A stretch of 64,000 nucleotides of DNA. Source: Nanobdellota archaeon. GTDB lineage: Archaea > Nanobdellota > Nanobdellia > Pacearchaeales > GW2011-AR1. Where the stretch lies: assembly GCA_030648155.1 (NCBI GenBank), contig JAUSIK010000008.1, positions 1 to 64,000 on the forward strand. Reading direction: 5' to 3'. The notes under the pieces were generated by a model, which worked only from the letters and a program-made list of their open reading frames with translations, searched no databases and was not told the origin of the DNA. Position numbers and translations under genes: made by a program. Position 1 is the stretch's first letter; the number at the start of each line of letters is the position of its first letter. Below, in pieces: positions 25,470-33,514 of this stretch.

Positions 25470-26021
25470 TTATTTAACTTCATGAATTTCAGCTTCTATT
25501 TTAAGCTTTCCGCCAAAGACTTCATTTCCAGGAGAAATATTTTGATTTCTAGGAAGATGGACTTCTGTATAAGCCCTTTCAAAATCATCAGAGCCTTCTC
25601 TCACATAACTATATCTAACAGTATTAGCAAACCCTCTTTCTCCTTCTTTTAAATCTTTAATAATAAGAATAGAAGGAGGGCAATGGAAATAGGGCTCATA
25701 ATTCTGTTGTTCTTGAGGAGCATCATATTTAAACTTCTTTCTAACTTCATCAGGCATATTTTCTAAAAGTACACCTAGTCTATTATCTGAATTTAAAAGA
25801 GTGGATAAATATTTATTCTCTCTTAAAATATCTTCTCCATCACTATAAATTAATCTAAACCCGTCATGATCTCTAAATACCTGATCGACCGGATGAGATT
25901 CAAATCCTAAATATTCATTATGGGTTCTATCACAACCGTTTAATAAGCTTCCTGCAACCAAACCTACCAAACCTTTCACTCCATTCTTCAAAAATGCTCT
26001 TCGATCTCTTTGATGCTCCAT
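25470..26021 (-). CDS. Tat-type secreted lipoprotein, unknown function
   Basis: A protein of 183 residues. The N-terminus DRRAFLKNGVKGLVGLVAG is a twin-arginine signal (RRxFLK), followed by a lipobox-like SLLNGC, so the mature protein would begin at Cys29, attached to the membrane by lipid. The remaining 150 residues are soluble, with no recognised family (IYSDGEDILRENKYLSTLL, YEPYFHCPPSILIIKDLKEG). The fold is probably mixed alpha/beta. Tat export normally handles folded or cofactor-containing proteins, which hints that this one folds before export. No TatA/TatC gene is in the window. It is convergent with the micro-protein at 25342-25467. Confidence 0.75.
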   Translation of the reverse strand: MEHQRDRRAFLKNGVKGLVGLVAGSLLNGCDRTHNEYLGFESHPVDQVFRDHDGFRLIYSDGEDILRENKYLSTLLNSDNRLGVLLENMPDEVRKKFKYDAPQEQQNYEPYFHCPPSILIIKDLKEGERGFANTVRYSYVREGSDDFERAYTEVHLPRNQNISPGNEVFGGKLKIEAEIHEVK

Positions 26022-26087
26022 AAAATATTAAACTCTGTTTAATATTTAAACTTTCCTCGAGAAATTTAGTACATATCGATAGTAAAA

Positions 26088-26492
26088 CTATTTTACAAAC
26101 TCTACATTTTCCATATCCTTAAATTGATTATCTCCTGTCAAGAATTTAATTCCCAACTGTTTTGCAAAACAATACCCTATACAATCAGCCATAGATAAAT
26201 TCCTCTTATTCAATTTAAATTTCAATTTCGCAGCCTCTTTTATAACTTCTCTATCAAAATCCTTGATTAGAGAAAAATATTTTTGCACTACTTCTTCCCC
26301 CAATTCCTCATTCTTATCTTTTAAACATCCATGATATAATTCAAAAATATTCAGTTTAGTTGTAATGATTCCAGCATTCTTATAAGGCAAATAATTGTGA
26401 TTCCCTTTTATAATCTCAACAAATGCATAAGTATCGAAAAATAAAGACTTCTTTTCATTATCTTCTTCAATAAAGTTCTCTTCTTGCTTCAT
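26088..26492 (-). CDS. vapC: VapC-type PIN-domain ribonuclease toxin
   Basis: A protein of 134 residues from ATG 26492 (MKQEENFIEEDNEKKSLFFD). Acidic PIN residues are in place: FFDTYAFVEI (first Asp), NIFELYHG (Glu), SMADCIGY (second Asp) and LTGDNQF (third Asp). PIN toxins of VapBC modules cleave RNA in a metal-dependent way. A longer reading from 26540 starts deep inside the antitoxin gene. ATG 26492 still overlaps it by 26 bases, implying translational coupling. The antitoxin AbrB-type gene directly precedes it. Confidence 0.88.
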   Translation of the reverse strand: MKQEENFIEEDNEKKSLFFDTYAFVEIIKGNHNYLPYKNAGIITTKLNIFELYHGCLKDKNEELGEEVVQKYFSLIKDFDREVIKEAAKLKFKLNKRNLSMADCIGYCFAKQLGIKFLTGDNQFKDMENVEFVK

Positions 26493-26691
26493 CTTTAAAT
26501 TCCTGTCCAGATTTTTTAAGCTTGCCTTTTCCAATTCCAAAAGTTTCTTTAAAGATTTTAGAACTATTTTTTACAACAATTAATCTAACGTCCTCTTCTT
26601 CCTTAATGTTTTCACTCTCTATAACTTCTCTTGGTATAACCACTCCGAATGAATTTCCCCATTTCTTAACCTTTACATCTATAACACTCAT
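26467..26691 (-). CDS. vapB: AbrB-family antitoxin (VapB)
   Basis: A protein of 74 residues. The N-terminal AbrB/MazE swapped-hairpin motif is clear: VKVKKWGNSFGVVIPREVIE followed by EEEDVRLIVVK. The C-terminal 25 basic residues would wrap the toxin. A TATA-like GCTTTAAATATTAG (about 26715-26728) lies roughly 28 bases before ATG 26691, so the message is leaderless and the antitoxin is made first. The promoter lies in the short gap downstream of kae1. The AbrB domain probably autoregulates the operon, as is usual in the family. Confidence 0.88.
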   Translation of the reverse strand: MSVIDVKVKKWGNSFGVVIPREVIESENIKEEEDVRLIVVKNSSKIFKETFGIGKGKLKKSGQEFKDEARRELY

Positions 26692-26731
26692 AATTAGACA
26701 ATGTATAACTAATATTTAAAGCTATCGGATG

Positions 26732-27700
26732 TCATCTCCACACAACATCAACATCATCCGTCCTCTCTCTGGGATTAATATCTATTTTATCAATATCGTC
26801 CCTGACACCTGCATTAAACATTAGCTCGCCAGTAAATGCAATCATTCCCGCATTATCCACTAAAAATTCCCTGGCTGGACAAAAGAATTTCGCGCCACGT
26901 TCCGAGCACATTATCTTAGCCATTTCCTGCAGTCTAGAATTGCATGCAACTCCTCCCCCTAAAACTAATTCTTTTTTTCCAGTATGTGCAAGCGCCCTTT
27001 CAGCAGCCTCTATAAGCATTGCAAAAGCAGTTTCCTGCAATGAAAAACTTAAATCCTTTTTATTAATTCCTTTATCATATAATTGCTGTAGTTTAGTTTG
27101 CATTCCTGAAAAAGAAACATCCATGCCTTTAATTGAATACGGCAATTCAATATATTTTCCTTCCAAAGCTAATTTTTCAATTTGAGGGCCTCCAGGAAAT
27201 CCTATTCCTATATGTCTAGCAAATTTATCGATAAAATTCCCAATACCTATATCCAAAGTCTCTCCAAACACCCTATACTTCCCAGAAGCATAAGCAATGA
27301 TTTGAGTGTTAGCTCCAGATGCATATAATAAAACAGGATCTTTAGCTCCAACACTTCTTCCAATCTCTAAATGAGCGACACAGTGGTTAACTCCGACTAT
27401 ATTAACATTCAGTCTTTTAGCCAAATTTTTTGCAAAATTCATTCCAGCATGAAGACACGGAGCTAATCCAGGTGCATTAGAAATTGCAATTGCCTTTATT
27501 TTAGCCTCATTAATTCCAGCTTTATCTAATGCCTCTTTGTAAATTTTTTCAGCAATTTCCCTATGATGTTTAGCACTTTCCATAGGAATAATTCCTCCTT
27601 TCTCTGTCTTGTACATATCCCTCATGTTGGACAATACTTTTCCTTTGTTAACAACTGCCACTCCAAAAGTGTGTGCCGTGCATTCAATTCCCAGTATCAT
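26732..27700 (-). CDS. kae1: Kae1, tRNA threonylcarbamoyladenosine synthase subunit
   Basis: A protein of 322 residues, the catalytic subunit of KEOPS that transfers the threonylcarbamoyl group to A37 of ANN-decoding tRNAs. It carries the ASKHA-fold metal site VNHCVAH (H106, H110), plus GIECTAHTFGVAVV, ASGANTQIIAY, LDIGIGNFIDKFAR, GGGVACNSRL and VDNAGMIAFTGE. A TTG four codons upstream is possible, but ATG 27700 has GGGGGA directly before it and matches the family start. There is no Bud32 kinase fusion, unlike in many archaea. The 166 bases upstream hold a GC-rich foldable segment. Confidence 0.96.
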   Translation of the reverse strand: MILGIECTAHTFGVAVVNKGKVLSNMRDMYKTEKGGIIPMESAKHHREIAEKIYKEALDKAGINEAKIKAIAISNAPGLAPCLHAGMNFAKNLAKRLNVNIVGVNHCVAHLEIGRSVGAKDPVLLYASGANTQIIAYASGKYRVFGETLDIGIGNFIDKFARHIGIGFPGGPQIEKLALEGKYIELPYSIKGMDVSFSGMQTKLQQLYDKGINKKDLSFSLQETAFAMLIEAAERALAHTGKKELVLGGGVACNSRLQEMAKIMCSERGAKFFCPAREFLVDNAGMIAFTGELMFNAGVRDDIDKIDINPRERTDDVDVVWR

Positions 27701-27767
27701 AGTTTCCCCCAAAAGATCTAAACTCGTTAATAGATAAATTTTTATAGTCCATATTACTTAATAGTCC

Positions 27768-27838
27768 ATAGGGGAACAGGACCTGACGAACTCCACGCTT
27801 GACGTGGTTAGTAGGATAGACGGGCCTACTTACCCTAT
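27768..27838. ncRNA. Candidate structured RNA or leader upstream of kae1 (unidentified)
   Basis: These 71 bases are far GC-richer than the surroundings. They close with ATAGGG (27768-27773) pairing to CCCTAT (27833-27838), and enclose hairpins CCACG/CGTGG (27793-27797/27803-27807) and GTAGG/CCTAC (27811-27815/27825-27829). A TATA-like TTTTTATAG about 26 bases before it on the plus strand suits an independent RNA. On the minus strand it lies in the kae1 leader. It does not fit the tRNA, 5S, SRP or hammerhead patterns I tried. A weak frame (27684-27896, minus) crosses it but looks non-coding because its codons change character here. Confidence 0.4.
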
Positions 27839-27865
27839 ATTTAGTTTTGATATATTCAACGATTT

Positions 27866-28336
27866 TCATATTTTCAATCTCTCCATATTTAACCAATTAT
27901 CTAGAACTAAACTTATTTGATATTCTGGAGTATCTACTTTTAGTTCACTTTCCTTAACTATCACTATATTTTCTCCATTAACTATCTTGACAAAGGTCTG
28001 AAAACTATTATATTGATTATTATCTATGCATACAAAAATTAAGCAGTTAGAATTACTTTTTATAAACAGGCCAATATCAAGGAATATTTCAATATTATAT
28101 CTAACTGCCCTAATTTTATGCTTTAAAAAATAATCTAAAATTTTCTCTCTTTTGAAAGTTTGCCTGACATTTTTTAAATATAATTTCTTATTTCTAACAT
28201 TTTTATAATGTCTAAATCTAATTATTTTGGGCAATAAAGTCCCTATTTTATCACTCTCTATAATTAAATATCCTATTAGATTCTCTGAATAATCTATAAA
28301 TATACAATAATCAAATTTATTTTTTCCCATTCTCAA
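27866..28336 (-). CDS. Hypothetical protein
   Basis: A protein of 156 residues starting MRMGKNKFDYCIFIDYSENL. The opening strand pattern (DYCIFIDYSENLIGYLIIES) resembles the first hairpin of RNase H-like folds, and later strands are hydrophobic (CLIFVCIDNNQ, ENIVIVKESEL). No catalytic set could be assigned, so a nuclease role is speculative. It has many Lys, Arg and Ile, and no signal peptide. It lies upstream of the structured segment and kae1 on the same strand, after about 280 bases of AT-rich non-coding DNA. Confidence 0.7.
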   Translation of the reverse strand: MRMGKNKFDYCIFIDYSENLIGYLIIESDKIGTLLPKIIRFRHYKNVRNKKLYLKNVRQTFKREKILDYFLKHKIRAVRYNIEIFLDIGLFIKSNSNCLIFVCIDNNQYNSFQTFVKIVNGENIVIVKESELKVDTPEYQISLVLDNWLNMERLKI

Positions 28337-28468
28337 TAACCTTCCTTAATAATAAAAATCTTCTTTATAAATAATGCGTATTCTTCAAATCCAATTAATT
28401 GCCTTATCTTCTTCCTGATCAAAAAACACCCCTCCATCCCCTATATTAAATTATCCGGCCTTACTGAT

Positions 28469-28536
28469 TTAAATATCTTAATCAAGTGTGTTTACATATA
28501 TATTTGTTTTTTACATTTATAAAAAAATAAATTAAC
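28469..28536. repeat. AT-rich intergenic repeat, copy A
   Basis: The segment shares the ordered blocks TTTAAATATCT, AAGTGTGTTTACATATAT and TTTTTACATTTATAAAAAAA with 33661-33724. It lies between a minus-strand gene end (28617) and the next minus-strand start (28336). The rest of the 280-base gap is plain AT-rich DNA with nothing else identifiable. Confidence 0.5.
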
Positions 28537-28616
28537 TTGCTCACCCTCTAAAAATTAAATCAACAAACTAAAAACAACAAAATAAAAAAATAACAAAATT
28601 CTAAAAAAGTAGAAGA

Positions 28617-28739
28617 TTACTTCTTCTTCTTTCTTCCGCCTCGAGCCATCTTTGCTTCACAAACATTTCCCTTAGCGTCAATATAGTAAAGATGTCCTGG
28701 TTTTCTTTTAACGACACCCTTTACAATTACTTTTCCCAT
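28617..28739 (-). CDS. Conserved 40-residue basic protein
   Basis: MGKVIVKGVVKRKPGHLYYI continues with DAKGNVCEAKMARGGRKKKK, then TAA. A strong Shine-Dalgarno GGAGGT (28745-28750, five-base spacing) and a BRE/TATA upstream show it is a real, well-expressed gene despite its size. The single Cys, a beta-hairpin-like core (VVKRKPGHLYYIDAKGNVCE) and a Lys/Arg tail suggest an RNA- or ribosome-binding micro-protein. I recall similar short proteins in other archaeal genomes, without an established function. It would be missed by length-filtered gene calling. Confidence 0.85.
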   Translation of the reverse strand: MGKVIVKGVVKRKPGHLYYIDAKGNVCEAKMARGGRKKKK

Positions 28740-28744
28740 TGCTT

Positions 28745-28800
28745 ACCTCCTTTCGAATATCTATTAATTATAATACGAGATATATAAATCTTTCCCTTTT
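28745..28800 (-). promoter_or_regulatory. Promoter and Shine-Dalgarno of the 40-residue protein
   Basis: On the minus strand GGGAAAGATTTATATATC (about 28785-28802) is BRE plus TATA, about 50 bases before ATG 28739. GGAGGT (28745-28750) follows. Leadered genes with a full Shine-Dalgarno are rare in this window and include the ribosomal operon. Confidence 0.65.
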
Positions 28801-28921
28801 TCCGTCGTAAAACGAACCAATAGCCCACTTATCCTATTTGCCTCCCATAAATTAAACAATTATCTCTTCGGAAACCAGAAATTAAAACCCTAAAATCCGA
28901 CGGCCAAAGGCCTAATTAAAA

Positions 28922-29275
28922 CTAAAATGGCAGTTCCATTAAAAAGTTAATTATCTTTTTGTTTCTATTATTTATAGGAATTTCAACAATCTTCCTAAAA
29001 CATTTTTTAGGCCTGACGCTTAAACTAAATGATTTTACAATTTTTCTTTCAACAACCCTATTTCTAGAATCCAGCCATAATACTAAAAAAGGAAAAAAAA
29101 CAAATAAAGAATGTATCGGTGTTTTAGTTTCACTCCTAAATTCGAAAAGTAAATTCTTATAATGTTTATTTTTAAACATTAGACCTGTAAATTTTGTAAA
29201 AGTATTTGTATTTTTGACATCTAATTTAACAGACTTATTTAAAAAATTAATATTTATAGACTTTTCATTAAACAT
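28922..29275 (-). CDS. DUF192 family protein
   Basis: A protein of 117 residues. The DUF192 pattern is present: FTKFTGLMFKNKHYKNLLFE (GLMF motif), then IHSLFVFFPFLVLWLDSRNR (the hydrophobic strand with Asp), and RKCFRKIVEIP-like C-terminal strands. DUF192 proteins are small, often exported beta-barrel proteins of unknown role. This copy lacks a signal peptide. It overlaps the preceding coiled-coil gene by eight bases, indicating co-translation. Downstream, an AGGCC-TTT-GGCC hairpin near 28900-28912 may terminate the transcript. Confidence 0.85.
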   Translation of the reverse strand: MFNEKSININFLNKSVKLDVKNTNTFTKFTGLMFKNKHYKNLLFEFRSETKTPIHSLFVFFPFLVLWLDSRNRVVERKIVKSFSLSVRPKKCFRKIVEIPINNRNKKIINFLMELPF

Positions 29276-29588
29276 CAGACATTTCAGACTTTATTTTTGA
29301 AATTTTATTCATTCTATCTGCAACTTTATCTATTTTAGTCTGTAAATTTTTCTTTTTTTGATTCAAAGATGCTTCCTTCTCAATCAACTTAGCTATCTTT
29401 TCTTGTAATTGCTTTTCTTTTTCGTGATCGCCGTCAATATCAGAAGATACGTCCTCCAAAGTATTTTTTAATTGAGTTTTTTCCCTAGATAATTTTTTAA
29501 TTTCTAGATTTAGTTCATTAATTGCGCCGGATAAAGCAGAATCATTTGCTTTAATGCTAGTCTTCTTAACCCTCTTTTTCATATACAT
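29268..29588 (-). CDS. Small coiled-coil protein
   Basis: A protein of 106 residues, basic at the N-terminus (MKKRVKKTSIKAND), then almost a continuous heptad coiled coil (LNLEIKKLSREKTQLKNTLE, KQLQEKIAKLIEKEASLNQK). There is a predicted break at DIDGDHEK, so it probably folds as an antiparallel helical hairpin, prefoldin-like in outline but not recognisable as prefoldin. ATG at 29588 or 29582. It lies 16 bases after the membrane protein at 29605-30846 and overlaps DUF192, forming a three-gene run. Function unknown. Confidence 0.75.
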   Translation of the reverse strand: MYMKKRVKKTSIKANDSALSGAINELNLEIKKLSREKTQLKNTLEDVSSDIDGDHEKEKQLQEKIAKLIEKEASLNQKKKNLQTKIDKVADRMNKISKIKSEMSDV

Positions 29589-29604
29589 TTTAATGCGGTA
29601 GTAT

Positions 29605-30846
29605 TTATAAACGTTTCTTTAATCGCCCCATAAGATAGCCAATCCTCAATTTTCCTTCTTGATATGTTTTTTTGCTGATATAGTCTCTATGATAAGCCTC
29701 CTCTAAAGCGGATTCCTGATTTTTTAATTTTCTAATTTCAATCTCTGCATCAGAGCTGTCTATTTTTTTGCTGGCAATTTTTTTATTTAGTTGAGAAAGT
29801 TCTTTTTTTTGGTTTGCAGTTATATTTTTTAATTTGCTTCTCCTAAGCTGATATATAATGAAAAGCAATATCAATATTATAAGTATTATTCCAAAAACAA
29901 TAAATGTTTGGCCCCTAGGCGATAAAGATATAGAGCCTCTGTCAATTATATTAAACACATCAGAGGCGATACCAACGCTTAATCCATATTTAGCCCTTAC
30001 ACCAACAACATAATCACCAGAAGCAATATTTTCAGGCAAAGGTATCACTTTTGAGAAAGAGGCTTGAGTTTCAACAGCAACAGTTTCAACCAAGGTTCTA
30101 ATTATATTTCCCTCAAAATCCTTAATAGTATATTCAAGTTCAACATCAACTTTTCCAATTTCTCCTAAATTAAGAAGCGTTACTTGGAAAAATACATTAT
30201 CGCCGGCATTTAGTGATTTATATTCAGCAGGAATGTTTAAGCTTACATCAAATAAAGATTTTTTAGATCTAACTTCAAATATAACTGGAATTTCTTTCCT
30301 CGAATATTGGCTTTCTAAAGTGATCTTTCCAGTATAAACGTCTGGAATTAAATCTTCCGTCGCAACAAATGTTAAAAATATTGTTTTATCTTGATTAGGC
30401 CCCAATTCAATCTCACTTTCGGATAGATATACAATTCCTTCTAAATTTGTTAAAAGCTTTATCTTTAATGTTTCGCTAGTAGGATTTGTAATAGTCAATG
30501 ATTTCTTAAAAGTCTCCCCAACCTTTGAAACAACTTTTATTAAAACTTGATCAACTTCAAATTGTGGAACTTTTTTTCCTCCACCGCCCCCCCCGCTCCC
30601 ACTTCCACTTCCACTGCTCCCGCTGGAAGAACCCGACACAGGTGCAGGTGTTGGTGTAGGGGTAGGGTCAGCTGTCTCGACGATTAAAGAAACACTTGCC
30701 TCATCGTTCCCAGTAACAGTACCGCTGATAGATTTTTCATAATCGCTGTAATTCTTCACAATAATTAATCCAGCAAGTATAAAAACAAATAGAAAAACCA
30801 AAAATAATGATATAACTTTAACTGCGTTTAAAGGCCTCTTTTTCAT
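29605..30846 (-). CDS. Membrane-anchored Ig-like protein with cytoplasmic coiled coil
   Basis: A protein of 413 residues. N-terminal TM (VISLFLVFLFVFILAGLIIV), a PTPTPTPAP linker and Ser/Gly-rich spacer (about 60-90), then two Ig-like beta domains outside the cell (KSLTITNPTSETLKIKLLTN; NVFFQVTLLNLGEIGKVDVE). A second TM is at about 312-335 and an 80-residue cytoplasmic coiled coil contains EEAYHRDYISKKTYQEGKLR. That last motif (AYHRDYISKKTYEE) resembles short C-terminal segments seen in other archaeal membrane proteins. It is divergent from 30941-31690 and near the MoxR/VWA genes, so it may be part of that envelope-associated system. Confidence 0.8.
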   Translation of the reverse strand: MKKRPLNAVKVISLFLVFLFVFILAGLIIVKNYSDYEKSISGTVTGNDEASVSLIVETADPTPTPTPAPVSGSSSGSSGSGSGSGGGGGGKKVPQFEVDQVLIKVVSKVGETFKKSLTITNPTSETLKIKLLTNLEGIVYLSESEIELGPNQDKTIFLTFVATEDLIPDVYTGKITLESQYSRKEIPVIFEVRSKKSLFDVSLNIPAEYKSLNAGDNVFFQVTLLNLGEIGKVDVELEYTIKDFEGNIIRTLVETVAVETQASFSKVIPLPENIASGDYVVGVRAKYGLSVGIASDVFNIIDRGSISLSPRGQTFIVFGIILIILILLFIIYQLRRSKLKNITANQKKELSQLNKKIASKKIDSSDAEIEIRKLKNQESALEEAYHRDYISKKTYQEGKLRIGYLMGRLKKRL

Positions 30847-30940
30847 AATTATTCCTCTGTCTGAGATAATCTTTTATCTTTAAAAACTCACCGTTTAAAT
30901 CAATAGGCAACTTTTTATATAACAAAAATCATTATTATAG
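30847..30940. promoter_or_regulatory. Divergent promoter region
   Basis: On the plus strand ACTTTTTATATAAC (about 30910-30923) lies some 25 bases before ATG 30941, giving a leaderless message. On the minus strand GAGTTTTTAAAGATAA (about 30872-30887) serves the gene starting at 30846. Confidence 0.5.
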
Positions 30941-31690
30941 ATGGCAGAGGTGACATCCTATTTAGGTCCAACAATAATCATTCTAGCAGGCTCATTAGTT
31001 ACTCTAATAGTAATAATTATGGCCCTGACTATGAAAAATAAAAAATTAAAAAAAGAAGTAATAGAAAAAAAAGTTACAATTGAGCATGAAGAATTAATCA
31101 GAGGCGATATTGAAAAATTAAAAATATCAGAAAAATCACCTCGAGAATTATTAAACAATCTCGACACATTAGCAAGAAGATTTTTCAAGGAAACATTTAA
31201 TGTAGAAAAAAATATAGATTATTCTGAAATGATAAAAATATTTAAGGAAAAAAAACGCGATGAAATCATTTCTTTTTGCGAAAGGCTTCTCCACTCGCTT
31301 TATTCCGGTGAAGCACCTGAAAAAAGAACAGTAGACAATTTAATTTCAGATTTTGAATTTATATATTCTGAAGAGTACCCTCAAATCGTATCTATCCCTG
31401 GGCTAAATGACCAAATTCAGCAGAAGGAAGCAGAAAGAATTGCAAAAGAACTTGCATCAATAAAAGAGAGTGATGTTCTAGATTCATACCAAAATTTCCA
31501 GCAAAGATTTGAAAAAATATATAGTGAAATCAAAAATCAAAATAATAAAGATGCCCTAAACAGGCTGGAAAAATACAGAAAATCATTAATAAAAAGAGTC
31601 CAGGAATATCAGCAGGACAAATTTAAAATAATAGACCTTTCAGAGGAAATATCAAGAGGGGAAAGAATATTAGATTTACTTTCTAAGTAA
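30941..31690 (+). CDS. Single-TM protein with cytosolic helical domain
   Basis: A protein of 249 residues. One N-terminal TM segment (TIIILAGSLVTLIVIIMALT) is followed by a charged helical region. Residues about 65-115 (SPRELLNNLDTLARRFFKET, NVEKNIDYSEMIKIFKEKKR, FCERLLHSLYSGE) resemble the C-terminal helical unit often attached to Bat/DUF4129-type proteins. The rest is coiled coil (QQRFEKIYSEIKNQNNKDAL). The stop is one base from that of the convergent VWA gene. Its position beside the MoxR-DUF58-VWA set suggests it belongs to the same machinery. The specific role is unknown. Confidence 0.8.
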   Translation: MAEVTSYLGPTIIILAGSLVTLIVIIMALTMKNKKLKKEVIEKKVTIEHEELIRGDIEKLKISEKSPRELLNNLDTLARRFFKETFNVEKNIDYSEMIKIFKEKKRDEIISFCERLLHSLYSGEAPEKRTVDNLISDFEFIYSEEYPQIVSIPGLNDQIQQKEAERIAKELASIKESDVLDSYQNFQQRFEKIYSEIKNQNNKDALNRLEKYRKSLIKRVQEYQQDKFKIIDLSEEISRGERILDLLSK

Positions 31691-31691
31691 A

Positions 31692-32618
31692 CTAAATTAA
31701 CCTCCTATATCTACTGCTTATCATCCAATATTCAAAAGAGAATAACAATATGGCGCCCATAAGCAAATAACTGGACAAATTAATAGCAACTTTTCTTTCG
31801 GTAGATTTTATTGCGCTGTTAAATGATTCAAGAAGTTCTTTTTGAGTTTGAGCTGTAAAAGATTCCCCGCCAGTATTATAAGAAAGTCCTTTCAAAGAGT
31901 CTAAATCTACCTTTGATATTCCAAAAGATGTTTGTCCTCCCTCTGCTGTTCCAATAGCAATAGTGTGAACTATAACATTATTGTCGTTAGCATAACGTAT
32001 CGCTTCATCTATCGCTCCAACATTAATTTGTCCATCACTCAACAATAAAATAGCCTTAGTCTCTTCAGAATTCAAAATATTAGTGCTTGTAATTATAGCT
32101 TCAACAATATCAGTGCCTGCAATATCACTAATTATAATTTCTCCAATAGCACTCTTTAGTAAACCCTTACTTTCAGTCATACCGGTTTCAATTAAAGCAT
32201 TTCCTGAAAAAGAAACTATTCCTGCTCTTGTCGTAATAGGAAGAGAATCTATAAACTCCATGGATGTTTTTTTAGCAGCCTCCATTCTATTTGGAGAAAA
32301 ATCATCAGCCTCCATGCTTTTAGAGCTGTCAATAGCAATAACAAAAGAATAAGAGCTTGCCTCAATTACTGTGTGCAATCTCATTCCAGATAAAGATAAT
32401 ACAAGCAATAAAGCAACTGCTCCAGTGAGAATTAAAATAAATATATTTCTAGAAAAAAAGTCAATTCCCTTTATCCTTGAAATAGCCTCAAAATTGGCAA
32501 ATTTCAGCGCTGTACTCTTAGTAGTTTTTAACGTCGCTAAATGAATAAATATGTACGATGGAATCAGCAGTAAAAAAAATAAATATTGTGGATATAAAAA
32601 ACTTATAGATGCCATCAA
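31692..32618 (-). CDS. VWA-domain membrane protein (BatA-like)
   Basis: A protein of 308 residues. Two N-terminal TM segments (YLFFLLLIPSYIFIHLATLK and FILILTGAVALLLVLSLSG), a von Willebrand A domain with an intact MIDAS site (AIDSSKSM for DxSxS; GTDIVEAI for Thr; LLLSDGQINVG for Asp), and a C-terminal TM. This matches BatA/BatB of the Bacteroides aerotolerance cluster and archaeal equivalents that work with MoxR ATPases. The first ATG overlaps the DUF58 stop by four bases, indicating coupled translation. Confidence 0.92.
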   Translation of the reverse strand: MMASISFLYPQYLFFLLLIPSYIFIHLATLKTTKSTALKFANFEAISRIKGIDFFSRNIFILILTGAVALLLVLSLSGMRLHTVIEASSYSFVIAIDSSKSMEADDFSPNRMEAAKKTSMEFIDSLPITTRAGIVSFSGNALIETGMTESKGLLKSAIGEIIISDIAGTDIVEAIITSTNILNSEETKAILLLSDGQINVGAIDEAIRYANDNNVIVHTIAIGTAEGGQTSFGISKVDLDSLKGLSYNTGGESFTAQTQKELLESFNSAIKSTERKVAINLSSYLLMGAILLFSFEYWMISSRYRRLI

Positions 32619-33514
32619 ACAAAAAACCCCTTTTTCTCCACTCTTTCTTTTAAGAATTCAGCTAATGGATAAACGAATGGTATATCTGTCATTAAGGGCA
32701 GTACATCAATATTTGCTTTTCTAAAAACATCTTTTACAAAATTTTCTTGCTGTATTGCGTACTTTTCATATATCGCTTTGCTCTTTTTTGGATTTATTAA
32801 AATCTGTTCTCCAGTCGAAGGATTTTCAATAACAATCTCCCTGTCCATATCAGGCAGAGTTTTATCTAAAGGATCTTTGACCATTATCCCCATAGTTTCA
32901 AATCTATGCCCTAACAAATGCCAATCTCGAGAGCAATCATCATTCATTTTAATAAAATCCGAAACAAAAACTACAGAATTAACTGTCTCATTTAAATATT
33001 CAGTGGCATATTTTAACGCCCCTCTAATATTTGATCCTCCCTGATACATATTAGGATCAGACAATAAATCAACCAGTAAATAAAGTTGATTCAATCCTTT
33101 TTTAGGGGGAACATATTCTTTAACTCTATCTGAAAAAAATATAAACCCTATTTTATCATTAGAGTTAAGCATTAAATGAGCTAGAGCTCCAATTAATTCT
33201 GCAGCATACTCGCATTTTAGTTTGTCATGCGATCCCAAAACCATGTTCTCACTAACGTCTATAATAAAAACAATTCCTAGGTCTCTTTCCTCAATATATC
33301 TCTTAACAAGCATTTTAGTCCCCCTCATGCTAGCCTTCCAGTCAATGTCTTCAGCGTCATCTTCAGGGCTGTATTCTCTGTAACTCTCAAACTCCAAACC
33401 TTTCCCTCTAAATAATATTTTATATATTTTCTCTTTTAATTCAAATTCTTTCGCAGCTGCCTCAAATTCACTAATTGCCCCAGCAATATCTATATTTAAT
33501 TTTCTTTCTGCCAT
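32615..33514 (-). CDS. DUF58 protein
   Basis: A protein of 299 residues. The DUF58 signature is in place: GLEFESYREYSPEDDAEDID followed by WKASMRGTKMLVKRYIEERD and a degenerate VWA-like domain starting VFIIDVSENM. Later strands include DKIGFIFFSDRVKEYVP and SVVFVSDFIKMN. DUF58 proteins occur with MoxR ATPases and VWA membrane proteins, and are thought to act as adaptors in assembly or quality control of envelope proteins. The ATG at 33514 has AAGAGG upstream. Downstream coupling to the VWA gene is by overlap. Confidence 0.92.
   Translation of the reverse strand: MAERKLNIDIAGAISEFEAAAKEFELKEKIYKILFRGKGLEFESYREYSPEDDAEDIDWKASMRGTKMLVKRYIEERDLGIVFIIDVSENMVLGSHDKLKCEYAAELIGALAHLMLNSNDKIGFIFFSDRVKEYVPPKKGLNQLYLLVDLLSDPNMYQGGSNIRGALKYATEYLNETVNSVVFVSDFIKMNDDCSRDWHLLGHRFETMGIMVKDPLDKTLPDMDREIVIENPSTGEQILINPKKSKAIYEKYAIQQENFVKDVFRKANIDVLPLMTDIPFVYPLAEFLKERVEKKGFFV

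Noticed and set aside
27768..27838. tRNA, 5S rRNA, SRP RNA or hammerhead identity for the GC-rich fold
   Set aside because: There is no T-loop consensus, no proper D-arm or 7-base anticodon loop with a 5-bp stem, no SRP GGAAG motif, and CTGACGA is present without the GAAA partner of a hammerhead.
27684..27896. 70-codon minus-strand frame upstream of kae1
   Set aside because: It overlaps both neighbours, crosses the GC-rich foldable segment, has no recognisable protein and changes codon character inside the fold.
30941..31690. BatD or DUF4129 identity for the single-TM protein
   Set aside because: Only a short helical segment resembles these families and the transglutaminase or Ig parts are absent, so no name was given.
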